DNA of 64,000 nucleotides, from contig NZ_JBDWAS010000002.1 of the NCBI RefSeq assembly GCF_039978735.1, positions 1 to 64,000 on the forward strand. Direction: 5' to 3'. The position numbers and the translations under genes were made by a program. Source of the stretch: Maricaulis sp039978735 (GTDB lineage: Bacteria; Pseudomonadota; Alphaproteobacteria; Caulobacterales; Maricaulaceae). Shown here piece after piece: positions 25,458 through 36,346 of the stretch (positions within the stretch are counted from its first letter, which is position 1; every line of letters begins with the position of its first letter). A model generated the notes under the pieces. That model saw nothing but the letters and a program-made list of their open reading frames with translations, did not search any database and was not told where the DNA came from.

Positions 25458-25865
25458 ATGAGACTGGATCAGGTCATCGAGAACGCGCTTGCCAGTGCCA
25501 CCGGCGAAGATGTCTTCGTCTACCGCCTGGAAGGCGTGAAGCTGGATGTCGAGATCGGCATCCATGACTATGAGCGCGGTGTGAAGCAACGCGTTCTGGT
25601 CGACGTCGTCACCCTGGTGTCCAAGGCCTGGTGCGGCACGGACGATATCGCCACCGTCGTCGATTACGACTACATCCTGCACGGCATAAAGGCGCTGGGC
25701 GAGAAGCAGTTCGACTTGCAGGAAAGCCTGTGCGGGACCATTCTGGATATCGCCCTGGAGCCGGCGGCGGTCGCCGCGGCCCAGGTGACCACTCGCAAGG
25801 TCGACGCCTATCCCGATGCAGACGCCGTGGGGCTGACGCGCTTTCGCTGTCGCCCGAAGAGCTGA
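25458..25865 (+). CDS. folB: Dihydroneopterin aldolase family protein (FolB)
   Basis: 135 residues with the FolB core VKLDVEIGIHDYERGVKQRVLVDV (split across about 28-51), then VVDYDYILHGIKAL and LQESLCGTILDIAL. FolB cleaves dihydroneopterin to 6-hydroxymethyldihydropterin and glycolaldehyde in folate synthesis. The catalytic Glu/Tyr/Lys positions cannot all be confirmed by eye. It follows the pteridine-reductase-like gene and is probably co-transcribed with it. It ends convergent to the LysE-type gene, 6 bases away. Confidence 0.88.
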   Translation: MRLDQVIENALASATGEDVFVYRLEGVKLDVEIGIHDYERGVKQRVLVDVVTLVSKAWCGTDDIATVVDYDYILHGIKALGEKQFDLQESLCGTILDIALEPAAVAAAQVTTRKVDAYPDADAVGLTRFRCRPKS

Positions 25866-25871
25866 GCCGGA

Positions 25872-26483
25872 TCAGCCGGCGGTTGAGCGCAGCAGCCCGT
25901 CGGCCACCAGTCCCGCAGCCAGCAGGATCAGCGTGCCGCCGATCGCCAGATTGAACAGCCGCATGCGCAGGGGCGAGATCAGGAAGCGCCGGATATTACG
26001 TCCGAGCACGGCCCAGGCGCCGATCCCGAACAGGCAGATCACGAAATAGAGGCTGGAAAATACCGCCAGCCGGTCGCCCGCTCCCGCCAGTTCGAACAGG
26101 GACACCGCCGCCAGACAGGCGCCCCAGGCCTTCGGATTGACCCATTGCAGCAGCACGCCTTGCCAAAGGCCGGGCAGGGCCGGCCGGTCTTCAGTCTGCA
26201 AGCCGGTCGGGGCGAAGGCGATACGGATGCCGAAATAGACAATCACAGCGGCGCCCAGGACGGCCATGCCGATCTGCCAGACCGGTCCCAGCCGGGCGAG
26301 AATACTGGCCGCCAGACCTATGGTCACGAGCAGGGCGGTGAAACCGATCGTGCAGCCGAGCACGAAGGGCAGGGCCCGGCGCGCGCCATGATGCAGGCCG
26401 GCCGAAAGGGTGATCATGTTTGCCGGTCCCGGCGAGATCGACATTGTCAGGGCGAAGACGCCCATCGCCAGCAGGTTTCCCAT
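25872..26483 (-). CDS. LysE/RhtB-family amino acid exporter
   Basis: 203 residues with six predicted membrane helices. The opening MGVFALTMSISPGPANMITLSAGLHHG (about 8-32) is the LysE family signature, and QWVNPKAWGACLA lies in the middle. These proteins export amino acids or homoserine lactones by exchange with protons. A LysR-type regulator gene is divergent 90 bases away, the usual arrangement for LysE/LysG-like pairs, so its expression is probably inducer-dependent. Confidence 0.92.
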   Translation of the reverse strand: MGNLLAMGVFALTMSISPGPANMITLSAGLHHGARRALPFVLGCTIGFTALLVTIGLAASILARLGPVWQIGMAVLGAAVIVYFGIRIAFAPTGLQTEDRPALPGLWQGVLLQWVNPKAWGACLAAVSLFELAGAGDRLAVFSSLYFVICLFGIGAWAVLGRNIRRFLISPLRMRLFNLAIGGTLILLAAGLVADGLLRSTAG

Positions 26484-26573
26484 CGCGTGTCTCCCGTTTC
26501 AGCTGATCTATCAATTCGCTTTACGGTCGATTAGGCTGGCGAGTTGAAACTCATTGATCGAAAAATCATCGAT

Positions 26574-27467
26574 ATGCTCGATCGGCTCAAATCCCTGGCG
26601 ACCTTCGGGACCGTCCTGCAGGAAGGCTCCTTCCGTGCGGCTGCGGTCAGGCTCGGCGTGGCGCCATCCACGGTGAGCTATCACATCAGCGAGCTGGAGC
26701 GTTTTCTGGGCGCTCCGCTGCTCAACCGCACCACCCGTCGCCTGTCTCCCACGGCACTGGGTGAAGAGGTCGGCCGCCATGCCGCCGCGATCGCCGCGGC
26801 CTGCGACGATGCTTTCGCGCTCGCCAGCCGTCATACCGGTCAGTTGCGCGGGAGCCTGGCGGTGACCTGTACCTCGGCGGTCATCGGAGCCGGGCTGGGC
26901 GAAGCGGTTGCGGCGTTCTCCGGCGCCCATCCGGGCGTGGAGATGCGTGTCGACGTTTCCGACGCGGTTGCGGATCTCGGCGCCGGCCGGTTCGATCTCG
27001 GCCTGCGCGCCGGGCGTCTGGCTGACAGTGCTCTGAAGGCTCGCCGGATCGGGCATATCCGGCGCCAGCTTGTCTGTGCGCCGGCTTTCCTGACCGGCCG
27101 TGCCGTGGCTGCCGACGCTGAATCGCTGGCGCAACAACGCTGGATCCGGTTGGCCGCCATGCCGGCCTGGCGCACGCTGATCGCACCGGATGGCCAGCCG
27201 GTGGATGTCGAGACTCCCGGCAATGTCGTGGTGGGCAGTATCGATGCCATGATCGAGCTGGCGCTTGCGGGCATGGGACTGGCCACACCGCCCGCCCATC
27301 TGGTGGAAGGCCGTTTGCAGGCTGGCAGTCTGGTTGACCCAGCGCCGGGCTGGTCTGTCCCGCCCATCGACCTTCATGCCGTCTGGCCGGCAACGCGGAC
27401 CGACTCGCCGGTTCGACGGGCCTTTCTGGATTTCCTGCTGGAAGAGTGGGCGCCGCAGCTGGCCTGA
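26574..27467 (+). CDS. LysR-family transcriptional regulator
   Basis: About 297 residues. The N-terminal winged helix-turn-helix has EGSFRAAAVRLGVAPSTVSYHI then LERFLGAPLLNRTTR (about 18-57). A periplasmic-binding-like effector domain follows. I prefer ATG 26574 (MLDRLKSLATF), which matches the family length before the HTH, over TTG 26544; no strong ribosome site decides this. It is divergent from the LysE-type exporter, its most likely target. Confidence 0.92.
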   Translation: MLDRLKSLATFGTVLQEGSFRAAAVRLGVAPSTVSYHISELERFLGAPLLNRTTRRLSPTALGEEVGRHAAAIAAACDDAFALASRHTGQLRGSLAVTCTSAVIGAGLGEAVAAFSGAHPGVEMRVDVSDAVADLGAGRFDLGLRAGRLADSALKARRIGHIRRQLVCAPAFLTGRAVAADAESLAQQRWIRLAAMPAWRTLIAPDGQPVDVETPGNVVVGSIDAMIELALAGMGLATPPAHLVEGRLQAGSLVDPAPGWSVPPIDLHAVWPATRTDSPVRRAFLDFLLEEWAPQLA

Positions 27468-27488
27468 CCGGCTGCAGCGCCCCGAAGT

Positions 27489-28691
27489 CTACCCGGCGGC
27501 AGGCTCGTGCCGCTTCAGCAGCGGCTGGGCCTGCTTGTAGGTCAGCGAGCGCCAGACCCATTCCAGCGGGCCGAAGCGGAAGACCGACAGCCAGAGCGGC
27601 GACCAGATCAGCTGCACAGCCCAGACGACCAGCACCAGCTTGGCCTGGTCGACCCGCTCGACCGTGCCGAACAGGCCGAGACCCGGCGTGCCCACGAAGA
27701 TGAAGGTCATGATCAGGGTCTGGGCGATATAGTTGGTGAAAGCCATCCGGCCGGCTGCGGCGAAGGGCATCAGCAGGAGTCGGAAGGCGCCGATCTTGGC
27801 CAGCAGCATCACGGCGGACGCATAGCCGAAGGACAGGACCAGGCTGCCGAAATAGCTGTAGCTCGTGCCCTGTGCCATCGCCTCGGTATCGAATTCGCCG
27901 GCGATCATCGACTGCGTGCCCATGTGCGACAGCAGATAGCCGGCCACCAGCGTCACGGCCGCCAGAACGGCATAGCGCCCCAGGCTCCAGCTCGCCGACA
28001 GGAAGCCGGACTTGAACAGGGCCATGCCGATGAACATCAGCCCCATCAGGCGCGGCCCGAAGGCGATCAGCCCGCCGATCTGGCCGATCGCGGCAAAGCC
28101 GGCATTCCAGGGCAGGCGCTCGAGATAGCCGGCCTGGTAGGCCTGCGTCATGCCAGCCATCATCTCGGCCATCATGGCGTCCTGCTCCGGCGTCTCGGAC
28201 ATGCCCGCGAAGGGCACGGCCAGCCAGGCGCCACCCACCATCAGAAGCGCGCTCACACCGATCAGCACAACGCCCCAGGTGACCAGGGCCGATGGTGACA
28301 TCCGGCGTGCCTTGACGGCCAGCATGCCCAGCAGGGCGTAGCTGACGAGGATGTCGCCCCACCACAGCAGGTAGGCGTGGATAGCGCCGATCAGCAGCAG
28401 CCACAGCATGCGCGGATAATGACGGCCGGTGTCGTCACCGGTCCCCGCCATCATGACGATGCCGGCGCCGAACAGGGTCGAGAAAATTGTGATGAATTTG
28501 AGATGGAAGAAGGTGTGGGCAATGGCCCAGACCGACAGGTTGGCGCCCGTCAGGTCCATCTGCATGGTCGGATTGTCGTAGGCGAAGGGCGACATGGCGA
28601 AGCCCTGCACATTCATCATCAGAATGCCCAGGACCGCGATGCCGCGCAGCGCGTCGATACTGATCAGACGCTCGGTGTTCGGTGAAGCCAT
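27489..28691 (-). CDS. DUF418 family membrane protein
   Basis: 400 residues with about ten membrane helices. It opens RLISIDALRGIAVLGILMMN, typical of DUF418/YeiB proteins, and the DUF418 C-terminal region contains GRMAFTNYIAQTLIMTF and FGPLEWVWRSLTY. The related acyltransferase-like fold and membrane position suggest a transfer or transport role at the inner membrane, but none is proven for this group. A Met-rich insert (MMAEMMAGM) sits in a loop near residue 170. Confidence 0.9.
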   Translation of the reverse strand: MASPNTERLISIDALRGIAVLGILMMNVQGFAMSPFAYDNPTMQMDLTGANLSVWAIAHTFFHLKFITIFSTLFGAGIVMMAGTGDDTGRHYPRMLWLLLIGAIHAYLLWWGDILVSYALLGMLAVKARRMSPSALVTWGVVLIGVSALLMVGGAWLAVPFAGMSETPEQDAMMAEMMAGMTQAYQAGYLERLPWNAGFAAIGQIGGLIAFGPRLMGLMFIGMALFKSGFLSASWSLGRYAVLAAVTLVAGYLLSHMGTQSMIAGEFDTEAMAQGTSYSYFGSLVLSFGYASAVMLLAKIGAFRLLLMPFAAAGRMAFTNYIAQTLIMTFIFVGTPGLGLFGTVERVDQAKLVLVVWAVQLIWSPLWLSVFRFGPLEWVWRSLTYKQAQPLLKRHEPAAG

Positions 28692-28787
28692 GAAGTCCCC
28701 CCTCGGAATTATAGCCGCCGGCGGAAGGTTACGATGCGAGGGAGCAAATGTCTGCGGGACTTTCGTCCGGATCGTCCCCTGCGGCGA

Positions 28788-29777
28788 TCAGCTGCCCAGC
28801 GCAGACCGGGCCAGCACGACCATGTAGCCGATATAGGCGGTGAACAGCAGGAGGCCGAACAGGCGGCTGATCGGCTGGCGCGCCAGGATGATCGCGGCAA
28901 TCGCGACGCTCGCGCCGACCATCACCCACAGATCGAGGGCGAAGAAGCCCTCCGGAACCGGCAGGTTGTCGCCCATTGCCGATGCGGCGAGACCGGTTGC
29001 GCCGCCGACCGCGAAGACGTTGAAAATGTTCGAGCCGAGCACATTGCCGATCGCCATGTCGGCCTGGCGCCGCATCGAGGCCATCACGACGGTCGCGAGT
29101 TCGGGCAGGGAGGTGCCGAAGGCGACGGCGGTCAGGCCGATCAGGGCTTCGTCGACATTGAGAGCGAGGGCCGCTTCGGTGCCGCCCGTCACGATCATCT
29201 GGGCGCCGACGGGCAGCGCGACCAGGCCGATGAGAACAGCGGCGACGCTGCGCCCCATGCTGGTGGGCAGGCCTTCCATATGCTCGAGATCGGTCAGCTC
29301 AGCGAGAGACGGATCGTCGCTCTTCTTGCCGGCCAGAACGCCCATCAGGCTGACATAGCCAATGATCAGGGCGAACAGGACGGCACTTTCGACCGTGTCG
29401 ATCGTGCGGTCCCAGCTGACCGCGACCAGGGCGAGGGCGGCCAGGAGTGCGATGATCGCATTGCGCCGGACACCGGGCGTGGTGGTGGGAATGGCGCCGA
29501 AAATCGCCGGCAGGCCGAGAATCAGGAGAAAGTTGGCGGTATTCGAACCGACAATATTGCCCAGTGCGAGGCCGGGCACGTCTTCCAGGGCCGATTGCAC
29601 CGAAACCACCAGCTCGGGCGCAGATGTCCCGAAAGCGATGATGGTGAGGCCGACCAGAAGCGGTGGCAGCCGCCAGATCCGGGCCAGACCCGCACTCCCC
29701 CGGACCAGGAGGTCCCCGCCGAACAAAAGAACGACGATCCCGCCCAGGATCAGGGCGATGAACAAGGGTGCAGCCAT
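28788..29777 (-). CDS. Calcium/sodium antiporter (CaCA family, YrbG-like)
   Basis: 329 residues, ten membrane helices in two inverted halves. Both alpha-repeats are visible: FGTSAPELVVS with GNIVGSNTANFLLILG in the first half, and FGTSLPELATVVMAS with GNVLGSNIFNVFAVGG in the second. The glutamates in SAPEL and SLPEL are the ion-binding residues of this family. It should exchange Na+ for Ca2+ across the inner membrane, fitting a marine bacterium. It is a single gene. Confidence 0.95.
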   Translation of the reverse strand: MAAPLFIALILGGIVVLLFGGDLLVRGSAGLARIWRLPPLLVGLTIIAFGTSAPELVVSVQSALEDVPGLALGNIVGSNTANFLLILGLPAIFGAIPTTTPGVRRNAIIALLAALALVAVSWDRTIDTVESAVLFALIIGYVSLMGVLAGKKSDDPSLAELTDLEHMEGLPTSMGRSVAAVLIGLVALPVGAQMIVTGGTEAALALNVDEALIGLTAVAFGTSLPELATVVMASMRRQADMAIGNVLGSNIFNVFAVGGATGLAASAMGDNLPVPEGFFALDLWVMVGASVAIAAIILARQPISRLFGLLLFTAYIGYMVVLARSALGS

Positions 29778-29801
29778 GCCGGAAGCCTCAGGAAGCGCGG
29801 A

Positions 29802-29888
29802 CTAGTCGAGGCGGCGGTATTCGATAAGGTTGAGCAGTCCGAAAATTGCCGCGACGCCGAGGATGGCAACAAGAGCGTACATGATCAT
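29802..29888 (-). CDS. Possible 28-residue single-helix membrane miniprotein
   Basis: The minus strand from ATG 29888 encodes MIMYALVAILGVAAIFGLL followed by NLIEYRRLD and a stop. This is one hydrophobic helix with a charged C-terminal tail, a classic small membrane protein shape. A GGGAAA box lies just upstream. It sits 24 bases upstream of the antiporter gene start, on the same strand, so it could be the first gene of that transcript. The short length makes chance possible. Confidence 0.4.
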   Translation of the reverse strand: MIMYALVAILGVAAIFGLLNLIEYRRLD

Positions 29889-29960
29889 TTTCCCGAAAAT
29901 GGCATTCAGATGCCCCGTACATAGCGTGACGAACCGGCGGTGGCTAGCGGTGGAAGCGGC

Positions 29961-30431
29961 ATGAGCTGGCGCGCGCGCATCGAGCCGGCAGTACGCCCGA
30001 TCATGCAGTCCTGGTGGCGTCTGTCGCGGGGAACCACGCTCGGGGTCCGGGCGATTGTCACGGACCGCGACGGGCGCATTGCACTGGTCCGTCACACCTA
30101 TGTCCGTGGCTGGTATCTGCCCGGCGGCGGGGTGGAGCGGGGCGAGCCGGTTCGCGAGGCCCTGCGCCGCGAACTCGCCGAGGAAGCTGGCGTGGACGTG
30201 ACCGGACCTGCCGATCTGCTTGGCATCTACAGCAATCACGCGAGCTTTCGCGGCGACCATGTCGTGCTGTTCTCGGTTCGCCACTGGTGCGCCTGCCCGA
30301 CGGATCATGCCGGCGAGATCGAGGCAGTGGACTGGTTCCAGCCGGACGCCCTGCCGCACGACACGTCGCCGGCAACACTGCGCAGGCTTCGTGAATATGC
30401 GGGAACCGCCAATCCGTCGGAAGAGTGGTGA
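29961..30431 (+). CDS. NUDIX hydrolase
   Basis: 156 residues. The Nudix box GGGVERGEPVREAL then RRELAEEAGV (about 55-78) has all the metal-binding positions. RGWYLPGGG precedes it, as in ADP-ribose or NTP-type Nudix enzymes. ATG 29961 has a GGAAG box 5 bases upstream, so the earlier GTG in the same frame is not used. It should hydrolyse a nucleoside diphosphate linked to another group; the substrate cannot be told. Confidence 0.92.
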   Translation: MSWRARIEPAVRPIMQSWWRLSRGTTLGVRAIVTDRDGRIALVRHTYVRGWYLPGGGVERGEPVREALRRELAEEAGVDVTGPADLLGIYSNHASFRGDHVVLFSVRHWCACPTDHAGEIEAVDWFQPDALPHDTSPATLRRLREYAGTANPSEEW

Positions 30432-30441
30432 GAAAAAAGGT

Positions 30442-30505
30442 GCGGTGTACCGGCCCGGTCCGGAGCAAAGCGAGGGTTGTTGCCCGGTCCGGACCGATAC
30501 ACCGC
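30442..30505. repeat. Large imperfect hairpin after the NUDIX gene
   Basis: GCGGTGTACCGGCCCGGTCCGG (about 30442-30463) can pair with CCGGTCCGGACCGATACACCGC (about 30484-30505), with three mismatches over 22 positions and a loop of about 20 bases. No T-run follows. It may stabilise or end the NUDIX transcript. Confidence 0.6.
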
Positions 30506-30654
30506 GGGGCGCACGCTGACGACACTAGGGGCGGGGCGGTGAACCCGGGCTGACCGGAGCGGGCCAATTTGTGCCATGAATTTGGCGGTCTTACGCGACA
30601 AGCGCCATAAAATCGCTAACATGGTCTTCGGGCGTTCAGGCGGGGTCGATTCGA

Positions 30655-32982
<2,328 letters not shown>

Positions 32983-33012
32983 CGGGAGGCGCGGGGCGGC
33001 GCGTCCCGTGAC

Positions 33013-33990
33013 ATGCTCATGAGCCAGCCGGACCCGGACAGGGCAGGACTGCAGCAGCGTATCGTGCCTGTGCTGGCGGCGATCTGTCTTCTGCTGGCCG
33101 CCGGTGCGGGCCTGCCACTGGCCCGGGGGAATCCGGTTGCGCTGACAATAATGCTCGCACTGGCCGTCCTGCTGCTGGCCCTGGTCGTCATCAGCTGGAG
33201 ACAGGCAGAGCGGGCCCTGACCCGGCAGCGTTCGGACCGTGCCCGGATCGCCAGGCTGGAAGCGGAGAAGGCGGATCTGGAGATCTTCGTGAACGCGGCG
33301 ACCCACGACCTGCACGAACCCCTGCGCAAGATCCAGGTTTTCGGCGATCGTCTGCGCGATCAGCTGGGCCTCCTGCCCGATCCTGCCCTCGCGCAACCGC
33401 TGGACCGCATGACCGCCGCGGCCGGGCGCATGCGCGACCTGCTCGACGCGCTGCTGGTACACGTCCGGGTGCGCGATGACCGGACGGTTATCACGCCTGT
33501 CGATCTGGATGCTGTCCTGGCCGGGATACTCGAGGATCGTGCGCCCGGCATCCAGGCAGCGAAGGCGAAGATCGAAGCCGGCACGCTGGGCGTGGTCGAG
33601 GCCGACGCGAGCCAGATGCGCACACTTTTGGAAAATCTTATCGATAATGCCTTGAAATACCGGCGTTTGGACGCGAGTGTGAATATTCTTATTTCCACTC
33701 AGGCCGACGGGGACGAGGCAGGCGGGCGCGTGACGATCGAGATCAGCGATAACGGGATCGGCTTCGACCCGCGCCATGCCGAGCGCATCTTCGGCCTGTT
33801 CGAGCGCCTGCACTCGCGCGACGCTTATCCGGGGGCAGGGGTGGGGCTTGCCACAAGCCGCAAGATTGCCGAACGTCACGGCGGGTCGCTTTCCGCCCGT
33901 GGAGAACCCGGTTCGGGCGCTTGCTTCACCTTGATCTTGCCCCGCCGACAGGCGAACCTGTTATCCGACCCGGCCCGCAGGGCCGACTAA
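33013..33990 (+). CDS. Second, sensor-less membrane histidine kinase
   Basis: 325 residues from ATG 33013 (ATG 33019 is also possible). Two membrane helices lie close together (about 18-60) with only a short loop, so there is no periplasmic sensor. A short coiled coil leads to HisKA (FVNAATHDLHEPLRKIQVF, His about 98) and HATPase_c (LLENLIDNALKY, ISDNGIGF, GVGLATSRKIAERHGG). The catalytic region is clearly paralogous to the preceding kinase, including the shared HAERIFG-x-FERLH stretch. It may modulate or form heterodimers with that kinase. Confidence 0.92.
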   Translation: MLMSQPDPDRAGLQQRIVPVLAAICLLLAAGAGLPLARGNPVALTIMLALAVLLLALVVISWRQAERALTRQRSDRARIARLEAEKADLEIFVNAATHDLHEPLRKIQVFGDRLRDQLGLLPDPALAQPLDRMTAAAGRMRDLLDALLVHVRVRDDRTVITPVDLDAVLAGILEDRAPGIQAAKAKIEAGTLGVVEADASQMRTLLENLIDNALKYRRLDASVNILISTQADGDEAGGRVTIEISDNGIGFDPRHAERIFGLFERLHSRDAYPGAGVGLATSRKIAERHGGSLSARGEPGSGACFTLILPRRQANLLSDPARRAD

Positions 33991-34008
33991 TTCGACGAGG
34001 CTTTCATC

Positions 34009-34491
34009 ATGAGCCAGGACAACCGGCTTTTCACCATTCTCATGGTCGACGACGATCCGGATGATCGTCTGCTCTTCAAGGAAGCCTGCGAGGAAGTGCG
34101 CCTGCGCAATCCGCTGGAATTCCTCGAGAACGGCGAACAGCTTGTCGATTATCTCAAGCGCCGCGGCGCTTATGCCGATCTCGATGGCACGCCCTATCCG
34201 GGGATCATCCTTCTGGACCTCAACATGCCGCTCAAGGACGGGCGCGAGGCGCTGGAAGAGATCAAGAATGACAACGAGCTGCGGCATATCCCGATCATCG
34301 TCCTGACGACCTCGAAGGACGAGGACGATATCCTGTCCAGCTACGGGCTGGGCGCTTCGTCCTATATCGTCAAGCCGATCTCGCTCGACCGGCTGATGCG
34401 GGTGGTGAACTCGATCGGCGAATACTGGGTGCAGATTGTCGAGGTGCCGTCGGCGGAAGGCCCGGCCGGGGACCTGGACGACGAGGAATAG
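34009..34491 (+). CDS. Stand-alone receiver (Rcp1-like response regulator)
   Basis: 160 residues: one receiver domain with MVDDDPDDRLLF at the start, phospho-Asp about 70 in LLDLNMPLKDGRE, switch Thr in VLTTSKDEDDI, and YIVKPIS near the end. There is no DNA-binding domain. The DDDPDD start and long loop before LLDLNMP are typical of the Rcp1 group, partners of phytochrome-type kinases. It follows two such kinases after 18 bases. An acidic tail (GDLDDEE) closes the protein. Confidence 0.95.
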   Translation: MSQDNRLFTILMVDDDPDDRLLFKEACEEVRLRNPLEFLENGEQLVDYLKRRGAYADLDGTPYPGIILLDLNMPLKDGREALEEIKNDNELRHIPIIVLTTSKDEDDILSSYGLGASSYIVKPISLDRLMRVVNSIGEYWVQIVEVPSAEGPAGDLDDEE

Positions 34492-34589
34492 CGCCGCCCC
34501 GGCGAATCGCCTTTCGCGCGAGCGGTCGCGACTTCGACGCAATTATTGTCTAGTCTCCCTTCTTGCGGCCTTCGGGGGAGGGGATTTCC

Positions 34590-35237
34590 ATGCTGTTTGC
34601 ACGTCTGTCCAAGATTTCGGCGACGCTGTTCGTGTCCATGCTCATGGCCATGGCCATGCTCGCCCTGCTCTGGTTCTACCTGCCTGAGTGGCTGGGCTGG
34701 GTGCAGGATGGCGCCGATCTTGTCGAGGACGGGGTGTCTTCCATCCCCATCCCCGAGCAGTACAACAATCTCGTGCGCATCTATGCCAGTGACGACAAGA
34801 TCGTCCTGCTGATCTTCACCGTTATCGCGCGCTTCATCCTGGCGATCTTCGGGACGGCTTTCACCGCCGCCACGCGGGCCGCGAAAATCCGTGTGGCCGA
34901 GCCGCCCTTCATCAGCCGCATCTCCTCGATGATCGCCACGCTCTTCCTGTCCTTCGTCGTGGCCATCCTGATGCTGGCCTTTATCGCACTGACCATGGAG
35001 CATGTGCTGCATTCCATGCTCGATATCGCCGACTGGGTAGAGGACCAGCTCGCGCATCTGCCGCTGGCCGGCCGCTGGCGGTCCGGCGTGCGGTTTGCCG
35101 TGTCGGACGACAAGATCCTGCTGCTCTTCTTCACCATCCTCGCCCGCGTGCTGATCGCCCTCGTGGCGACCGGTTTCACGGCGGTGTGGAATTCGGTGAC
35201 CGGCGGCAAGACCGAGACCATCAAGGTTCCGGCCTGA
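34590..35237 (+). CDS. Membrane protein made of a 105-residue tandem duplication, unknown family
   Basis: 215 residues with about four membrane helices. Residues 5-99 and 110-204 are gapless copies offset by exactly 105: RLSKISATLFVS pairs with RISSMIATLFLS, ADLVED with ADWVED, and ASDDKIVLLIFTVIAR with VSDDKILLLFFTILAR. Each copy has a hydrophobic helix, an acidic linker, an SDDKI motif and a second helix ending in an aromatic/basic region. ATG 34590 has a GGGAGGGG box. It lies 98 bases after the receiver gene, in the same direction. I do not recognise a known family. Confidence 0.85.
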   Translation: MLFARLSKISATLFVSMLMAMAMLALLWFYLPEWLGWVQDGADLVEDGVSSIPIPEQYNNLVRIYASDDKIVLLIFTVIARFILAIFGTAFTAATRAAKIRVAEPPFISRISSMIATLFLSFVVAILMLAFIALTMEHVLHSMLDIADWVEDQLAHLPLAGRWRSGVRFAVSDDKILLLFFTILARVLIALVATGFTAVWNSVTGGKTETIKVPA

Positions 35238-35243
35238 AGCGTG

Positions 35244-36254
35244 TCAGGCGCTCAGACGGTCTGCGAGGAAGGGCAGTGACCGGTCCATGCGGTAGTCGAT
35301 CGAGGAGTGGTTGTCCGGGAACTCCTCATAGACATGGTCGATGCCGCGCGCGGCGAGCGCCTTGTTCATGCGGCGTGCGCCATAAACCAGATTGTACTGA
35401 TCGACATCGCCGCAATCGATGAACAGGCCCTTGAGGGATTTCAGCCCCTCGGCATGGGCGTCGAGCATTTCCAGCGGATCCCACTTCATCCACTCGGCCC
35501 AGCGCTCGGGAATGCGTTCGCAGGTATCGGTTGTCACCGGCAGGCGGATGCCCAGGAAGGCGTCGGGATCGGGGTCATAGGTCGCGCCCATGGCCAGGGT
35601 CATCATGGCGTGCAGATCGTCGCCATTGACCTTGTCGGAGGCTTCGAAGGCCTCGACGAAATCCTGGATATTGCCGCCATGTTTGGCGAGGCGCCGCAGG
35701 GTGAAGGCGAAGTCGGCGGCGAACATCAGATCGAATCCCATATCGCCGGAATGGCAGGCTGCGGCTGACCAGAAATCGGGGTGCAGCAGGGCGTGGACCA
35801 TGGCGCCATAACCCCCGGAGCTCTTGCCGAACACGCCGCGCCGGCCCTCACCGCCGCAGCCGAAGGTTTGCTCGATGAACGGCACGGCCTCCTGCAGCAG
35901 GAAGTCGTCCCAATTCCCCATGGCCACAGAGTTGACGTACTGATTGCCGCCCAGGCGCGTGAAACAGTCCGGGAAGGCGATGACGCAGGGCTTCATCTCG
36001 CCGTCGTCGATCAGGCGCTGGGCGCGGCTGGGCGCGCTTTCCCCGAAACTCTTCCAGTTGGTGTGGGCCGGGCCGCCGCCGGTGAAGCCGACCAGGTCGA
36101 CGAGGAGGGGCAGACCGGCCGGATCGTGACCGTGCGGGATGTAGACGTCGATCCGCCGGGTCAGATCCTCGCCGAGCATGTTGTTGGCGATCGCTTCGCT
36201 CTTCACGAAGTGCGTGGTGACGGTTCCGGCGGGCAGGTGACGTTCTCGGCGCAT
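35244..36254 (-). CDS. Alpha/beta-hydrolase esterase (putative esterase family)
   Basis: About 336 residues of the Esterase (PF00756) type. The nucleophile elbow is GKSSGGYGAM, preceded by CVIAFPDCFTRLGGNQY and DFLLQEAVPFIEQTFGC. A likely Asp and the final His lie in the C-terminal third (FIDCGDVDQYN; FPDNHSSIDYR). There is no signal peptide, so it should be cytoplasmic. Start 36254 is the first ATG that leaves little unstructured lead; ATG 36266 is an alternative. It is convergent to the duplicated membrane protein gene, 6 bases apart. Confidence 0.87.
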   Translation of the reverse strand: MRRERHLPAGTVTTHFVKSEAIANNMLGEDLTRRIDVYIPHGHDPAGLPLLVDLVGFTGGGPAHTNWKSFGESAPSRAQRLIDDGEMKPCVIAFPDCFTRLGGNQYVNSVAMGNWDDFLLQEAVPFIEQTFGCGGEGRRGVFGKSSGGYGAMVHALLHPDFWSAAACHSGDMGFDLMFAADFAFTLRRLAKHGGNIQDFVEAFEASDKVNGDDLHAMMTLAMGATYDPDPDAFLGIRLPVTTDTCERIPERWAEWMKWDPLEMLDAHAEGLKSLKGLFIDCGDVDQYNLVYGARRMNKALAARGIDHVYEEFPDNHSSIDYRMDRSLPFLADRLSA

Positions 36255-36346
36255 GGCTTTCCCCATTGGCTTGCGCGGCCAGACTAGAGTGCATGTCCTC
36301 GCGGGCAAGTGCTTGAGATGTAGCGCGAAGCGGGCGATCCTGCTGC

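Noticed and set aside
24165..25682. A 505-codon minus-strand open frame opposite the SDR and folB genes.
   Set aside because: The SDR and FolB motifs on the plus strand are unambiguous. The minus frame overlaps uvrC in another frame and has no domain.
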